A DNA stretch of 64,000 nucleotides, taken from positions 62,001-126,000 of the forward strand of contig NZ_FXTB01000010.1 in assembly GCF_900182605.1 (NCBI RefSeq), written 5' to 3'. The translations under genes were made by a program, and so were the position numbers. Origin of the DNA: Saccharicrinis carchari. Its GTDB lineage: Bacteria > Bacteroidota > Bacteroidia > Bacteroidales > Marinilabiliaceae. Shown here in pieces: positions 52,601 through 61,764 of this stretch (within the stretch, counting starts at the first letter, position 1; the number at the start of each line of letters is the position of its first letter). Under the pieces are notes generated by a model. It searched no databases. It saw only the letters and a list, made by a program, of their open reading frames with translations, and was not told the DNA's origin.

Positions 52601-52630
52601 CAAAAATAGACAAAAACATATACCCCGCAA
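52601..52630 (-). promoter_or_regulatory. Promoter of ffs and probably the tRNA cluster
   Basis: On the minus strand: TTG at 52630-52628, 19 bases, then TATTTTTG at 52608-52601, an exact consensus. No other promoter is seen before the tRNAs. Confidence 0.7.
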
Positions 52631-52900
52631 TACCAAAACCGAAAAAAAACAAACTATTTTTTGCTCTTGCAATTAAAGTCTTTGGTATCAGAGGCTTGGT
52701 GTTTGAAATTATTTTGCAATACGATAGCTTAGGATTCCCACAGTCCACGGTGTCCGATTTGTACAATTTTTTTACATTTTCGTGCTTATTGGCGTAAAAA
52801 TAGCTACTGTTTATTAAGGCTATGGAAACAACTCCTTAATATTTTATACACTATGTATCATTTTTTACTCCTTTTATGAGTAACAATTTATCTCAAATCT

Positions 52901-52908
52901 TATCTTTG
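52901..52908 (+). promoter_or_regulatory. -7 box (TATCTTTG) for the DUF4199 gene
   Basis: An exact TAnnTTTG match 36 bases before the ATG, giving a leader of about 28 bases. The surrounding 52631-52943 is AT-rich and holds no other feature. Confidence 0.55.
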
Positions 52909-52943
52909 ACAAAATTCTATACTTAACTTTAAAATCTTACATT

Positions 52944-53462
52944 ATGGAACAATCGGCTTCAAAATCGTCAACAGTTTATACTTATGGTCTTTATCTGGGT
53001 ATTGCTGCTATTGTGTTTAGTTTAATTACCTACTACGGTGGTATGCTTGGAAATACTTATTTCGGCTATCTAGGTTTCGTTATAAGTATTGTGTTTATTT
53101 ATTTAGGACTTAAGGCCTATAAAGAAAATGAGAATGGCGGATATTTAAAATACGGACAAGGCGTTGGTATAGGGGTACTCATTTCGTTGGTAGGTGGTAT
53201 TGTATCGAGCATTTTTACTTTTGTGTTTTTTGCTTTTATCGATCCTGCAAAGCATACCGAAATGATGGCGATAGTGCAAGAGCAACAATTGGAAGCCGGC
53301 GTACCTGCGGCTCAGCTGGAACAAATGGATGGAATGATGAGTGCCATGATGAGCCCAACTGCAATGGCTATATATGGAGTAATAGGTTCTGTGATAGGTG
53401 GACTTATCATCTCCCTGATAATAGCTGCTATACTTAAAAAAGATCCGGAGCCTGAATTTTAA
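52944..53462 (+). CDS. DUF4199-family membrane protein
   Basis: A 172-residue inner-membrane protein with four helices (about 12-32, 36-55, 72-98 and 142-163), an Asn/Gly-rich loop (KENENGGYLKYGQGVGIG) and a Met/Gln-rich loop at about 110-138. This matches the Bacteroidota DUF4199 family. Function unknown. It is followed after 27 bases by a GT2 glycosyltransferase, a pair common in the phylum, which suggests a link with cell-envelope glycolipid synthesis (inference). Confidence 0.85.
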   Translation: MEQSASKSSTVYTYGLYLGIAAIVFSLITYYGGMLGNTYFGYLGFVISIVFIYLGLKAYKENENGGYLKYGQGVGIGVLISLVGGIVSSIFTFVFFAFIDPAKHTEMMAIVQEQQLEAGVPAAQLEQMDGMMSAMMSPTAMAIYGVIGSVIGGLIISLIIAAILKKDPEPEF

Positions 53463-53489
53463 TCAGCCTGGAATAAAATTATTATTGTA

Positions 53490-54458
53490 ATGAATTTATC
53501 CATCGTAGTGCCTCTTTTTAACGAAGAAGAATCGTTAGATGAGCTATATAATTGGGTAAGGGGAGTCTTGACTCCCCTTAATATTTCCTTTGAGGTTATT
53601 TTTATCGATGACGGGAGTAACGATACCTCCTGGCAAGTAATTGAAAAGTTGAGCGCAGAACACCAAGCAGTAAAAGGGATAAAGTTTCGACGAAATTATG
53701 GCAAGTCGGCTGCCTTGTACGTTGGTTTTGAAGCGGCGGTGGGAGAGGTGGTGATAACTATGGATGCCGATCTGCAGGATAACCCCGACGAACTACCCGA
53801 GTTGTACCGTATGGTTAAAGAAGAAGGCTACGATTTAGTAAGTGGATGGAAAAAGAAAAGGCACGACCCGCTTGGAAAAACCATACCCAGTAAATTCTTT
53901 AACTGGACTGCCCGGCATATCTCCGGTATCAATCTGCACGATTTTAACTGTGGCTTAAAAGCCTACCGTAGCGAAGTAGTAAAAAGTATTGAGGTATATG
54001 GCGAAATGCACCGCTATATCCCCATCTTGGCCAAAAGAAATGGTTTTAGCAGGATAGGTGAAAAGGTGGTGGTACATCGCGAAAGGCAATATGGTGTTTC
54101 AAAGTTTGGAATAGAGCGATTTTTGAAAGGTTTTTTAGATTTGTTATCCCTAACCTTCATTTCTAAATTTGGTAAACGCCCCATGCATTTGTTCGGTAGT
54201 TTGGGTACATTAATGTTCGCTGTTGGTTTTTTTGCAGCGTTGTATCTTGGTATTCATAAGCTGTACGCAGTTTACCATCATATTAATCAGGCATTGGTAA
54301 CAACGAGCCCCTATTTTTATATTGCTTTAACGAGTATGATAATCGGAACTCAATTATTTTTGGCGGGTTTTTTAGCCGAGTTGGTTTCACGCAACAATAC
54401 GGAGCGAAATAAGTATCAAATAGAAAAAAAAGTAAATAAACAAGATGACATTTTATAG
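53490..54458 (+). CDS. GT2 glycosyltransferase, polyprenyl-phosphate sugar type
   Basis: A 322-residue membrane-bound glycosyltransferase like DPM1/ArnC. The GT-A domain carries IDDGSNDT (Asp40, Asp41) and TMDADLQDNP (DAD at 92-94). Two helices at about 233-255 and 271-293 anchor it, and the tail is basic. Enzymes of this type move a sugar from a nucleotide to undecaprenyl phosphate. The sugar is not known. The stop overlaps the methyltransferase start by 14 bases, so the two are translationally coupled. Confidence 0.9.
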   Translation: MNLSIVVPLFNEEESLDELYNWVRGVLTPLNISFEVIFIDDGSNDTSWQVIEKLSAEHQAVKGIKFRRNYGKSAALYVGFEAAVGEVVITMDADLQDNPDELPELYRMVKEEGYDLVSGWKKKRHDPLGKTIPSKFFNWTARHISGINLHDFNCGLKAYRSEVVKSIEVYGEMHRYIPILAKRNGFSRIGEKVVVHRERQYGVSKFGIERFLKGFLDLLSLTFISKFGKRPMHLFGSLGTLMFAVGFFAALYLGIHKLYAVYHHINQALVTTSPYFYIALTSMIIGTQLFLAGFLAELVSRNNTERNKYQIEKKVNKQDDIL

Positions 54459-55191
54459 TTCGATTGCAAAAGCCTACGACCAGATTTTTCCCTTGAACAA
54501 AGCACAAAGTGATTTTATGGAGGCATTATTCCCTACCTTGATGGATAAAAAAGTTTTGGACTGTGGCTGTGGAACGGGCAGTTTGGCTATTGAGTTGGGA
54601 AGAAGAAATGCAAGCGTGGAAGCTTTTGACCTGGATGAGGCCATGATAACTAAAGCAATAAAGAAGTGCCCACAGGCTTTAAATGTGCGCTTTACAACTA
54701 ATGATTTGCTTAGCTTTGCAACTGATTATAAACCGGATAGTTTTAATTTGGTTTATTGTTTAGGTAATACCTTGCCTCATTTGCCATCACTGAAAGACGT
54801 TGCACACTATTTTAACGAGGTGTTGCAGGTTTTAAAAACAGATGGTTATCTGGTAATGCAAATAGTTAACTACGATAGGGTCTTAAATGATAAGGTGGTT
54901 GAATTACCTACCATTGAAACAGAAGATTACTCATTTGAGCGTAATTACATTCCTGAACCCAACGGCGTAATTCAGTTTTCAACGGTGCTGAGGGATAAGC
55001 AGCGCGATGAATCTTTTACGCAATCCGTACCTCTTATACCTATATTAAAAGAGGAAATTAAAAATATGCTATCAAAATATTTTACAGACATACAGTTTTT
55101 TGCCTCCTTTAAAAAGGATGCCTGGCGTAAAGATTCGTTTCATACTATTGCGGTGGCCAAAAAAGCACCGGGCCACACTTGTAAACCGTGA
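54445..55191 (+). CDS. Class I SAM-dependent methyltransferase
   Basis: A 248-residue soluble methyltransferase. Motif I is VLDCGCGTGSLAIELG near residue 32, the acidic residue after strand 2 is in AFDLDEAM, and LVYCLGNTLPHL near 107 is motif IV. The substrate is unknown; coupling to a glycosyltransferase suggests a sugar or lipid, but this is inference. Its last codons contain one arm of a terminator shared with miaA. Confidence 0.88.
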   Translation: MTFYSSIAKAYDQIFPLNKAQSDFMEALFPTLMDKKVLDCGCGTGSLAIELGRRNASVEAFDLDEAMITKAIKKCPQALNVRFTTNDLLSFATDYKPDSFNLVYCLGNTLPHLPSLKDVAHYFNEVLQVLKTDGYLVMQIVNYDRVLNDKVVELPTIETEDYSFERNYIPEPNGVIQFSTVLRDKQRDESFTQSVPLIPILKEEIKNMLSKYFTDIQFFASFKKDAWRKDSFHTIAVAKKAPGHTCKP

Positions 55192-55231
55192 GGAATGAAT
55201 TAAATCGATTTGCCCGGTGCTCCTGTTTTTT
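55159..55231. terminator. Bidirectional terminator inside two convergent gene ends
   Basis: Ten-base arms AGCACCGGGC (55164-55173) and GCCCGGTGCT (55212-55221) flank the two stop codons. Six A precede the left arm and six T follow the right arm after four bases, so each strand reads a stem and then a T run. Both arms lie within coding sequence. Confidence 0.75.
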
Positions 55232-56141
55232 GTTCTATAAAGCTAATCATTTTATTTAACTCGCGCGGATTAAACCAAGTAATTTCTTTATCGCGCTTAA
55301 ACCACGATAGTTGTTTTTTGGCATAACGGCGTGTGTTTCTTTTTATAAGCTCAATGGCTTTTGCTTCATCGTGCTTGCCATCAAAACAATCAAATAGTTC
55401 TTTGTAGCCTACCGTATTTAGTGAGTTGAGATTTTTATATGGATATAAGCTTCGTGCTTCACTTATGAGGCCTATTTGTATCATCTTATCCACCCGTTTG
55501 TTGATGCGCTCGTAAATTTCTTCTCGTTCAGTAGCTAAGCCTATCTTTGCTATATTAAATGGTCTTTTTTTTATCGTATTGGTGCGCAACTTGCTATAGG
55601 GTTTACCGGTCATCAGGCATATCTCCACAGCATGTATAAGCCTTTTGTGGTTCATTAGGTCTACTTCTGTGTAAAAAACAGGATCCAACTGTTTTAGTTG
55701 CCTTCTGATAGATTCAATTCCTTCGTTCTGATATTGATTTTTCAACTGCTCACGAAGCTCTTCGTCAATGGTAGGTAAATCGTCGATACCCTTGCAAACG
55801 GCATCAACGTACATCATTGATCCTCCGGTCATTACCACTTGGTTATGCGCGGCGAACAAGCTTTCGCAGAGAGCCAGCGCATCTTGCTCAAATTCCCATG
55901 CGCTATAATATTGATGTATAGAATGTGTACCTATGTTATGATGCTTGGCAGACGCCAGCTCTTGGGGTGTCGGTGTAGCAGTGCCAATGCTGAGTTCCTT
56001 GAATATCTGCCTCGAGTCGGCCGATATAATCTCGGTGTTAAAGTGATTGGCAATGGCTATGCTGCTTGTGGTTTTGCCAATTCCCGTGGGGCCAATAATA
56101 ACGATAAGTGTTTTTTCAGATGGAGTATTATTGTGCGCCAT
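55200..56141 (-). CDS. miaA: tRNA dimethylallyltransferase
   Basis: Adds a dimethylallyl group to A37 next to the anticodon of tRNAs reading codons that start with U. It is 313 residues. The P-loop is GPTGIGKTT at 17-25, followed by ISADSRQIFKELSIGTATP near 38-56, and the TGGSMMYVDAVCKGIDDLP segment near 104. The insertion and C-terminal part carry RLIHAVEICLMTGKPYS and NTRRYAKKQLSWFKRD, all typical of MiaA. It converges with the methyltransferase gene. Confidence 0.95.
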   Translation of the reverse strand: MAHNNTPSEKTLIVIIGPTGIGKTTSSIAIANHFNTEIISADSRQIFKELSIGTATPTPQELASAKHHNIGTHSIHQYYSAWEFEQDALALCESLFAAHNQVVMTGGSMMYVDAVCKGIDDLPTIDEELREQLKNQYQNEGIESIRRQLKQLDPVFYTEVDLMNHKRLIHAVEICLMTGKPYSKLRTNTIKKRPFNIAKIGLATEREEIYERINKRVDKMIQIGLISEARSLYPYKNLNSLNTVGYKELFDCFDGKHDEAKAIELIKRNTRRYAKKQLSWFKRDKEITWFNPRELNKMISFIEQKTGAPGKSI

Positions 56142-56215
56142 TTAATATATAGTTTTTATATGCAATAGTTGGTGCCCTAATTATATAATTTACGAATAGG
56201 GTAAGTTAAATATTT

Positions 56216-56755
56216 TTAGTAATCGTCCAGGTCGTCGGTATAGGATATTAAAGGATCATTAAAGTCATCGTCGTCACCAAAATCATCATCATAAGGGAGG
56301 TTTTTTTTAGTTGCTGAGGATTCGCCCATCGTTGCCTCCAGTAAACTGCTCATATCCAATTGTTCCGGAGCATTACCTTTTTCCTGGGTGCATTTGGGTT
56401 TGGGACATTCTGAGTGGGAGATTTTATCCATTTCGATAAACAGGTTACGATCGTTAAAAAAATCAAAGGTGTAAATCATTCTTTGCTTTTTATCCGATAG
56501 CAATTGCTTTAGTGTGGTTTCCGACATAATAAGGGAAGCGTCCGATTCCTCGATGGCCATGTCCATTAGTGTAATTTCCTTATCCTTGTGCCACGCATCA
56601 TCGGTAGTGAAAAATGAAGCCATCTGGCTGGGGTCAAAATTTAATGTTTTCTGAATAAAATGATGCAGTTCTAAAAATGTTGCGTCTCCGCTTATTTCTA
56701 TTTCTCGTAAAAAATCGTCGTCTTCTGCCGATATTATTCTTAACCTAATTGTCAT
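56216..56755 (-). CDS. pRiA4b ORF-3 / IS1096 passenger-like protein
   Basis: A 179-residue acidic protein related to the plasmid pRiA4b ORF-3-like (IS1096 TnpR passenger) family. It opens with IRLRIISAEDDDFLREIEI, then FLELHHFIQKTLNFDPSQMASF, and KQRMIYTFDFFNDRNLFIEM near 90-110. A linker with paired Cys (CPKPKC) leads to a very acidic Asp-rich tail. In Bacteroidota the family is chromosomal and not tied to transposons; none is seen here. Its function is unknown. Confidence 0.8.
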   Translation of the reverse strand: MTIRLRIISAEDDDFLREIEISGDATFLELHHFIQKTLNFDPSQMASFFTTDDAWHKDKEITLMDMAIEESDASLIMSETTLKQLLSDKKQRMIYTFDFFNDRNLFIEMDKISHSECPKPKCTQEKGNAPEQLDMSSLLEATMGESSATKKNLPYDDDFGDDDDFNDPLISYTDDLDDY

Positions 56756-57058
56756 TCTTGTTTTTTTGGGTTGGCAAATCTATAAAAATTCGAATCTAAT
56801 TGTAATGTAAACCCAAACCGTATTATATTGCCGAATATTTATTGCTGATTTTATTATTGTTGGCTAAAAAACATTTTTCTTTGCCTAATGTTTATTGGCT
56901 ACTGTTCTGGTACAAAAAGCACCATAAATGTTAAGCAGGTGTTTCAATGCAATACGCTGTATTTATCGTAGCTTTTCTGTGGATATAACGGTGGTAGAAA
57001 TAAAAAGTTATAAATAGGTTTATATTGTTTGGCATTTTTATAAAAATTTAAATATTCT
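56756..57058. other. Intergenic region with a -7 box for the leftward gene
   Basis: About 300 AT-rich bases between divergent genes. TAGATTTG on the minus strand (56775-56782) exactly matches TAnnTTTG, 20 bases before the leftward ATG. Nothing else is recognised. Confidence 0.5.
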
Positions 57059-57520
57059 ATGAAATTTTTGACTTTTATTAGTGTTCTAATTTTATTTATC
57101 GGTTCAATTGCTTGTAAGCAGAATACAAACGATACAAATTCTTCAGATGCCGGAAATACACTTGGTACAAGTCCTGCCTCCTCAATAAAAAACAGAAATA
57201 GCCGTTTTGATGCAGGTAAATTGGTTTACGACAGAAACTGCAAAGTATGTCATCAGGCAAATAGGATGGGGATGCCCCGGGTTTATCCGCCGCTAAAAAA
57301 TACGAAGAGAGTTAATGGCGATAAAGACTATTTGATAGATATTATGCTCAATGGCATGAGTGGCGAAATAATCGTAGAGGGTATCAAATACAATGGGGTT
57401 ATGGCCGCGTATCGTAACCTGAGCAATCAGCAGATTGCTGATGTACTTAACTACATAAGAAGCGATGGACAGGCTGCCAATGATTTGGTGACACCCGCGG
57501 ATGTAAAGCAAAAAAGATAA
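57059..57520 (+). CDS. Lipoprotein c-type cytochrome
   Basis: A 153-residue monohaem cytochrome c. The signal ends in a lipobox-like SIAC (Cys19), so it is anchored to a membrane lipid. The haem site is CKVCH at 61-65, followed by QANRMGMPRVYPPLK, which is typical of class I cytochromes beside oxidases or sulfur enzymes. A Met near MNGMSGE or GVMAAY is the likely sixth ligand. An Asn/Ser/Thr-rich linker at 20-48 precedes the domain. The PLP enzyme starts 63 bases downstream. Suggests some respiratory ability. Confidence 0.88.
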   Translation: MKFLTFISVLILFIGSIACKQNTNDTNSSDAGNTLGTSPASSIKNRNSRFDAGKLVYDRNCKVCHQANRMGMPRVYPPLKNTKRVNGDKDYLIDIMLNGMSGEIIVEGIKYNGVMAAYRNLSNQQIADVLNYIRSDGQAANDLVTPADVKQKR

Positions 57521-57583
57521 GGTGAAAAATCATGACAGGGATGCACTATATTGTATACATCCTTGCGCAAAAAAGAATAGATA

Positions 57584-58825
57584 ATGGCAAAAAAACAAGG
57601 ATATACCACAAGCTCTGTGCATACTCCATTTGTTAAAGATGATGCCTACAGCGCCTTGCACATGCCCATTTATGATGGGGTGGCGTATGAGTTTGAATCG
57701 TCGTTGGAAATGGAAAAAGTATTTACCGGTCAAAAGGTGGCACATGTCTACAGTAGAACCTCCAACCCAACCGTGGGGTATTTTGAGGAAAAATTAAAAA
57801 GGATTTCAGGAGCAAAAAATGCAATGTCTTTTTCGTCCGGTATGGCGGCAATAACTACCACTTTGCTATCTATTGTGCCACCGGGTGGTAATATTGTTTC
57901 TTCCAATCAGCTCTTTGGGCACACTTATGCCTTTTTAAAAAGCACCATTCAAAGATGGAATATTCAGGTTAAGTTTGTCGATATGAATAACCTGGCCCAG
58001 GTCGCAGCAGCTATCGACAAGCAAACAGGACTTTTGTTTTTCGAGACTATCACTAATCCACAACTGGAAATATTTGACATTGAAGCATTGGCAGCTTTAG
58101 CGCACAGCAACAATATACCATTGGTAGCCGATTCCACGCTTACTCCGCCCTATGTTTTTAACTCATTGGATGCCGGCGTTGATGTGGAGGTGATATCTAC
58201 CACCAAATTTATTTCGGGTGGGGCGGCGGCTGTGGGGGGTGCCATATTAGACAACGGTAGCTTTGATTGGTCCAATTCTTTGGCATTGAAGGAGTGGGAT
58301 ACCAACTTTCCGGGAAATGCCCTTATGGCCAGGATACGAAAAGAAATGTTTCGTCACTTGGGAGGCAGCATGACAGCTCACACAGCTCATTTCTTAATCT
58401 TAGGACTGGATACTTTAGCTTTAAGAGTAGATAGATGCGTGGAGAATTGTATGGCCCTGGGTAAGTATTTTGAACAACATACGAAGGTTGTAGCGGTGAA
58501 TTATCCAGGATTAAAATCAAGTGTGGGATATGCCAGGAGCAAGAAGTATTTTTCGGGAAAACCCGGAGCTGTTATGACCATCGACTTAAAAACGAAGGAA
58601 AGTTGCTATCAATTTATGGATGGGCTGAAAATGGTGCGCAGGGCAACCAATTTAAATGATAACAAAACGCTCATCATACATCCCTCGTCAACCATCTATG
58701 CCGAGTTTTCTGATACGGATCGGGAAAATATGGCCCTTCGCGATACAATGTTAAGGCTGTCGGTGGGCATAGAAGATGTGCAGGATTTAATAGAAGATTT
58801 TAAACAGGCCTTTTATATAGTGTGA
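57584..58825 (+). CDS. Trans-sulfuration family PLP enzyme (methionine gamma-lyase / O-acetylhomoserine type)
   Basis: A 413-residue Cys/Met-metabolism PLP-dependent enzyme. YSRTSNPT at 56-63, SSGMAAI at 84-90, the Lys that binds PLP is Lys208 in STTKFISGG, and ETITNPQ lies near 154-160. The C-terminal RRATNLNDNKTLIIHPSST matches the family. Members make or break carbon-sulfur bonds: cystathionine gamma-synthase, O-acetylhomoserine sulfhydrylase, methionine gamma-lyase. The exact reaction is not readable. Proximity to cysK and cysJ supports a sulfur-assimilation role. Confidence 0.88.
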   Translation: MAKKQGYTTSSVHTPFVKDDAYSALHMPIYDGVAYEFESSLEMEKVFTGQKVAHVYSRTSNPTVGYFEEKLKRISGAKNAMSFSSGMAAITTTLLSIVPPGGNIVSSNQLFGHTYAFLKSTIQRWNIQVKFVDMNNLAQVAAAIDKQTGLLFFETITNPQLEIFDIEALAALAHSNNIPLVADSTLTPPYVFNSLDAGVDVEVISTTKFISGGAAAVGGAILDNGSFDWSNSLALKEWDTNFPGNALMARIRKEMFRHLGGSMTAHTAHFLILGLDTLALRVDRCVENCMALGKYFEQHTKVVAVNYPGLKSSVGYARSKKYFSGKPGAVMTIDLKTKESCYQFMDGLKMVRRATNLNDNKTLIIHPSSTIYAEFSDTDRENMALRDTMLRLSVGIEDVQDLIEDFKQAFYIV

Positions 58826-58850
58826 GCTCGAAAGCCTAAATCAAGGAAGT

Positions 58851-60053
58851 ATGAAATTGACCGGCTATTTGGTAATTAAAAAAAAGGCGCTTGTTCTCGG
58901 ATGTTTATTTGGGTTGTTAAAATTTACAGTAAACGCGCAGACGGACACTTTAAGCCATGCCGATAGGACCGGTATAATGCAGAGGGTAGCCAATTTTGCG
59001 GATTGGGGCGTTGACTTGATTACTTTCAAAAAAGAAAACTATACTTTTTTTTTGCTGCCTGTTATGGCCTATGAAGAGCGCACAAAGTTGGCAATTGGTG
59101 TAATGCCTGTGTGGCGCTTTTATCTGGGAAAAGGCAAAGCTGGCCGGCATCATGAGGGCTTGTACTACAGGCCTTCCAATGTTTCACCTTCTTTAGTTAC
59201 ATCCACTACCGGAATGTATCAGTTTGAATTTAATTCGGACTTCTATTTTATAAAAGATTGGTATATTCAAAGTAAATGGATTTACCAATGGATGCCCGAT
59301 AAATACTATCCCGTGGGCAACGATGTGGATAAAACCTTGTATTCGGATGTAGATATAAAAAAAATTGAGTTTGCGGGCAGGTTGATGAAAGGGCTTAACA
59401 AAGAGGTTTTTGTGGGGCTGAATTATGATGTGGGTTTTTACGATGTAAAAAATAAATATGCTAACAACTTAACTGCGGATATAGCAGGTTTTAATGGGCA
59501 AAACGTGGTGGGGGGTGGACTCGTAGTTAGTTACGATAGTAGAAACAGTATTGTGTACTCCAATACCGGCAGTTTTGTAAGCGTGGCTCACCTTTGGTAT
59601 CCCAAAAAATTAGGTGATTTTGCTTTTTCTACATTAACGTTTGACGCGCGTCATTTCTTTAAATTGGGTTCCCGGGGTAAAGTATTGGGTGCCCAGTTGT
59701 ATATTAAATCAGCTACAGGTAATATACCTTTTTATCGTATGCCGGTGCTTGGCGGAAAAAATCTTTTCCGAGGAATTGCCCAGCCCTATAAATATATGGA
59801 TAAAAACAGTATGTACTTGCAGGCTGCCTATCGCTCGCCTATATGGTGGCGATTGGGCTACGAGGTGTTTGCCGGTGCCGGTAGGGTGCACTCCCAATGG
59901 GATGGCTCCTTGTTGAAGCATATGCACCTAATGGGAGGCCTGGGTTTAAGAGTAAAAGTTTTGGAAGAAGAAGGGCTAAGTGTCCGATTTGACTATGGTA
60001 TGTCTACCACTGGTGATACAGGATTGTTTTTTACGTTAGGCGAAGCCTTTTAA
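58851..60053 (+). CDS. Outer-membrane beta-barrel protein (BamA/TamA surface-antigen-like)
   Basis: A 400-residue protein with a signal peptide (1-30, ending VNAQ) and an Omp85-type barrel. GGGLVVSYDSRNSIVYSNTGSF near 220-242 and the FRG segment (GGKNLFRGIAQPY near 303-315) are the hallmark of bacterial surface-antigen barrels. No POTRA repeats precede the barrel, so it is a barrel-only member unlikely to be the main assembly factor. It starts 26 bases after the PLP enzyme gene and may share its transcript. Confidence 0.85.
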   Translation: MKLTGYLVIKKKALVLGCLFGLLKFTVNAQTDTLSHADRTGIMQRVANFADWGVDLITFKKENYTFFLLPVMAYEERTKLAIGVMPVWRFYLGKGKAGRHHEGLYYRPSNVSPSLVTSTTGMYQFEFNSDFYFIKDWYIQSKWIYQWMPDKYYPVGNDVDKTLYSDVDIKKIEFAGRLMKGLNKEVFVGLNYDVGFYDVKNKYANNLTADIAGFNGQNVVGGGLVVSYDSRNSIVYSNTGSFVSVAHLWYPKKLGDFAFSTLTFDARHFFKLGSRGKVLGAQLYIKSATGNIPFYRMPVLGGKNLFRGIAQPYKYMDKNSMYLQAAYRSPIWWRLGYEVFAGAGRVHSQWDGSLLKHMHLMGGLGLRVKVLEEEGLSVRFDYGMSTTGDTGLFFTLGEAF

Positions 60054-60202
60054 GAAAGTAAGACCGGTTTCATAATCATACTTAAATAGTATCCTATTGT
60101 GCATGGGTATTGTATTGTTAGCTTCTATTTTGTTGAACTTTATACGATTATTTAGGTTTTAAGACATATAGCTTATGTATGTGTTAATTAAAAAAGACTG
60201 TT

Positions 60203-60631
60203 ATGAAATTTTCCAAAAAAACAGAATACGGATTGCGATTTCTGCTTTCGTTGTCCGAATTGGGTGATGATAAATTCATGGGAATTTACCATATTTCCTT
60301 ACGTCATGCAATTCCGATGAAGTTTTTAGAGGCCATTGCCGTACTACTTAAAAAGGCCGGATTGTTGGAAGTGAAAAAAGGTGCCGGGGGAGGTTACAAG
60401 TTAAAACACAGTCCGGAAGAAATCTCCCTGTTAATGGTCTTTGAATGTCTGGAAGATACCTATAAAAACGAGCTCAACGTTTCTGGTGATATGAGCAACA
60501 ATCAAAAAGCCGTTACCTTGGTACTCAATCAAACGATTACTGATGTAAAGGCCTTGCTGGCGCAACGAACCTTGGCGGATATCCAAAAGGAATACAAAGA
60601 TTTGAATGCAAGTTTGATGTACTACATTTAG
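60203..60631 (+). CDS. Rrf2-family transcriptional regulator
   Basis: A 142-residue winged-helix DNA-binding protein. KKTEYGLRFLLSLSEL at 5-20 and the LEVKKGAGGGYKL wing near 65 are typical of Rrf2. Only one Cys is present (Cys91), so it cannot hold the three-Cys iron-sulfur cluster of IscR; it is closer to CymR, which senses cysteine synthesis through CysK. It lies directly upstream of cysK, consistent with that role. The dyad overlapping the cysK promoter is a possible operator. Confidence 0.88.
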   Translation: MKFSKKTEYGLRFLLSLSELGDDKFMGIYHISLRHAIPMKFLEAIAVLLKKAGLLEVKKGAGGGYKLKHSPEEISLLMVFECLEDTYKNELNVSGDMSNNQKAVTLVLNQTITDVKALLAQRTLADIQKEYKDLNASLMYYI

Positions 60632-60769
60632 CCTATTGGTAAAGTAGGAATAAAAAATAGCAAAGGATTGCATTCGGTATGTGCAGATATTCAGAGAATT
60701 ATGACTATTGAGGGTTTTTAATCCCGGCTTAAACATACTAATTTAGTAGCTTAAAGTAGCGCTTAGCCC

Positions 60770-60800
60770 TTGTTTAGTTAACAATCAAACAATAGGTTTG
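60770..60800 (+). promoter_or_regulatory. cysK promoter with overlapping inverted repeat
   Basis: TTG at 60770-60772, 20 bases, then TAGGTTTG at 60793-60800, an exact -7 match. The dyad CAAAC-AATAG-GTTTG (60786-60800) covers the -7 box and is a candidate repressor site. Confidence 0.65.
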
Positions 60801-60846
60801 TAGCCATAAATAAATAATCTATCGCAAATCATTAAATTTATTAACC

Positions 60847-61764
60847 ATGAGTAAAATTGCCAACAGTATAGTCGAATTAATAGGAAAAACACCATTGGTA
60901 CAAATAAATCGTTTAAATGAAGGTGGAGCTCAAATTGTTGCCAAACTTGAGTATTTTAATCCGGCCAGTTCGGTTAAAGACCGCATTGCACTTGCCATGA
61001 TTGAAGATGCCGAGCGCAGCGGAAAGCTCGATAAGGATACGGTTATCGTAGAGCCTACCAGTGGAAATACAGGTGTGGGCTTAGCCTTTGTGGCAGCAGT
61101 AAAAGGCTACAGGCTTATTTTAACTATGCCCGAAAGCATGAGCATGGAGCGCCGAAAGCTGTTAAAGAAGTTTGGAGCCGAATTGGTTCTGACCCCGGCG
61201 GCTCAAGGTATGAAAGGTGCCATTTCGCAGGCTCAGGGAATTGCCGATGAATACGGAAAGGCTTTTATCCCACAGCAATTTAATAACCCGGCCAATCCAT
61301 CGATACATAGATGTACAACAGCACATGAAATCTGGAACGATACAGATGGTAATATCGACGTTTTTGTTGCAGGGGTAGGTACGGGTGGTACCATAACCGG
61401 TGTGGGAGAAGAGTTGAAGGCGAAAAATTCATCTATCAAAATTGTGGCGGTAGAACCGGTAGATTCAGCGGTAATTTCAGGTGGAAAGCCCGGACCGCAT
61501 AAAATACAGGGTATTGGAGCCGGTTTTATTCCCCCCAATCTAAACACCGAGGTTATCGACGAAGTAGTACAGGTAAGCAACGAAGATGCCCTAAACACCT
61601 CGCATCGTGCAGCTAAAGAGGATGGGCTTTTGTGCGGTTACTCATCTGGTGCGGCACTGTGGGCAGCAAACGAAATATCAAAACGTCCGGAGTATTCCGG
61701 TAAGCGTATTGTTGTGTTGTTGCCTGATACAGGCGAAAGATACCTCAGTAGTTTCGAAATATAA
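60847..61764 (+). CDS. cysK: Cysteine synthase A (O-acetylserine sulfhydrylase)
   Basis: Forms cysteine from O-acetylserine and sulfide. It is 305 residues, the usual length. PLP is bound by Lys44 in [12 protein letters not shown], the substrate loop TSGNTG lies near 72-77, the phosphate loop is [10 protein letters not shown] near 176-185, and the C-terminal part ends with [12 protein letters not shown]. It follows an Rrf2 regulator and precedes cysJ on the same strand, in the sulfur-assimilation block. A consensus promoter lies upstream. Confidence 0.96.
   Translation: MSKIANSIVELIGKTPLVQINRLNEGGAQIVAKLEYFNPASSVKDRIALAMIEDAERSGKLDKDTVIVEPTSGNTGVGLAFVAAVKGYRLILTMPESMSMERRKLLKKFGAELVLTPAAQGMKGAISQAQGIADEYGKAFIPQQFNNPANPSIHRCTTAHEIWNDTDGNIDVFVAGVGTGGTITGVGEELKAKNSSIKIVAVEPVDSAVISGGKPGPHKIQGIGAGFIPPNLNTEVIDEVVQVSNEDALNTSHRAAKEDGLLCGYSSGAALWAANEISKRPEYSGKRIVVLLPDTGERYLSSFEI

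Noticed and set aside
52488-52676. A small protein on the plus strand
   Set aside because: The frame lies over the SRP RNA gene and its promoter on the other strand.
52515-52766. An 83-codon minus-strand frame
   Set aside because: It overlaps the SRP RNA and promoter and has no protein features.
56216-56755. Part of a transposon (IS1096 TnpR passenger)
   Set aside because: No transposase, inverted repeats or target duplications are seen nearby; the family is commonly chromosomal in Bacteroidota.
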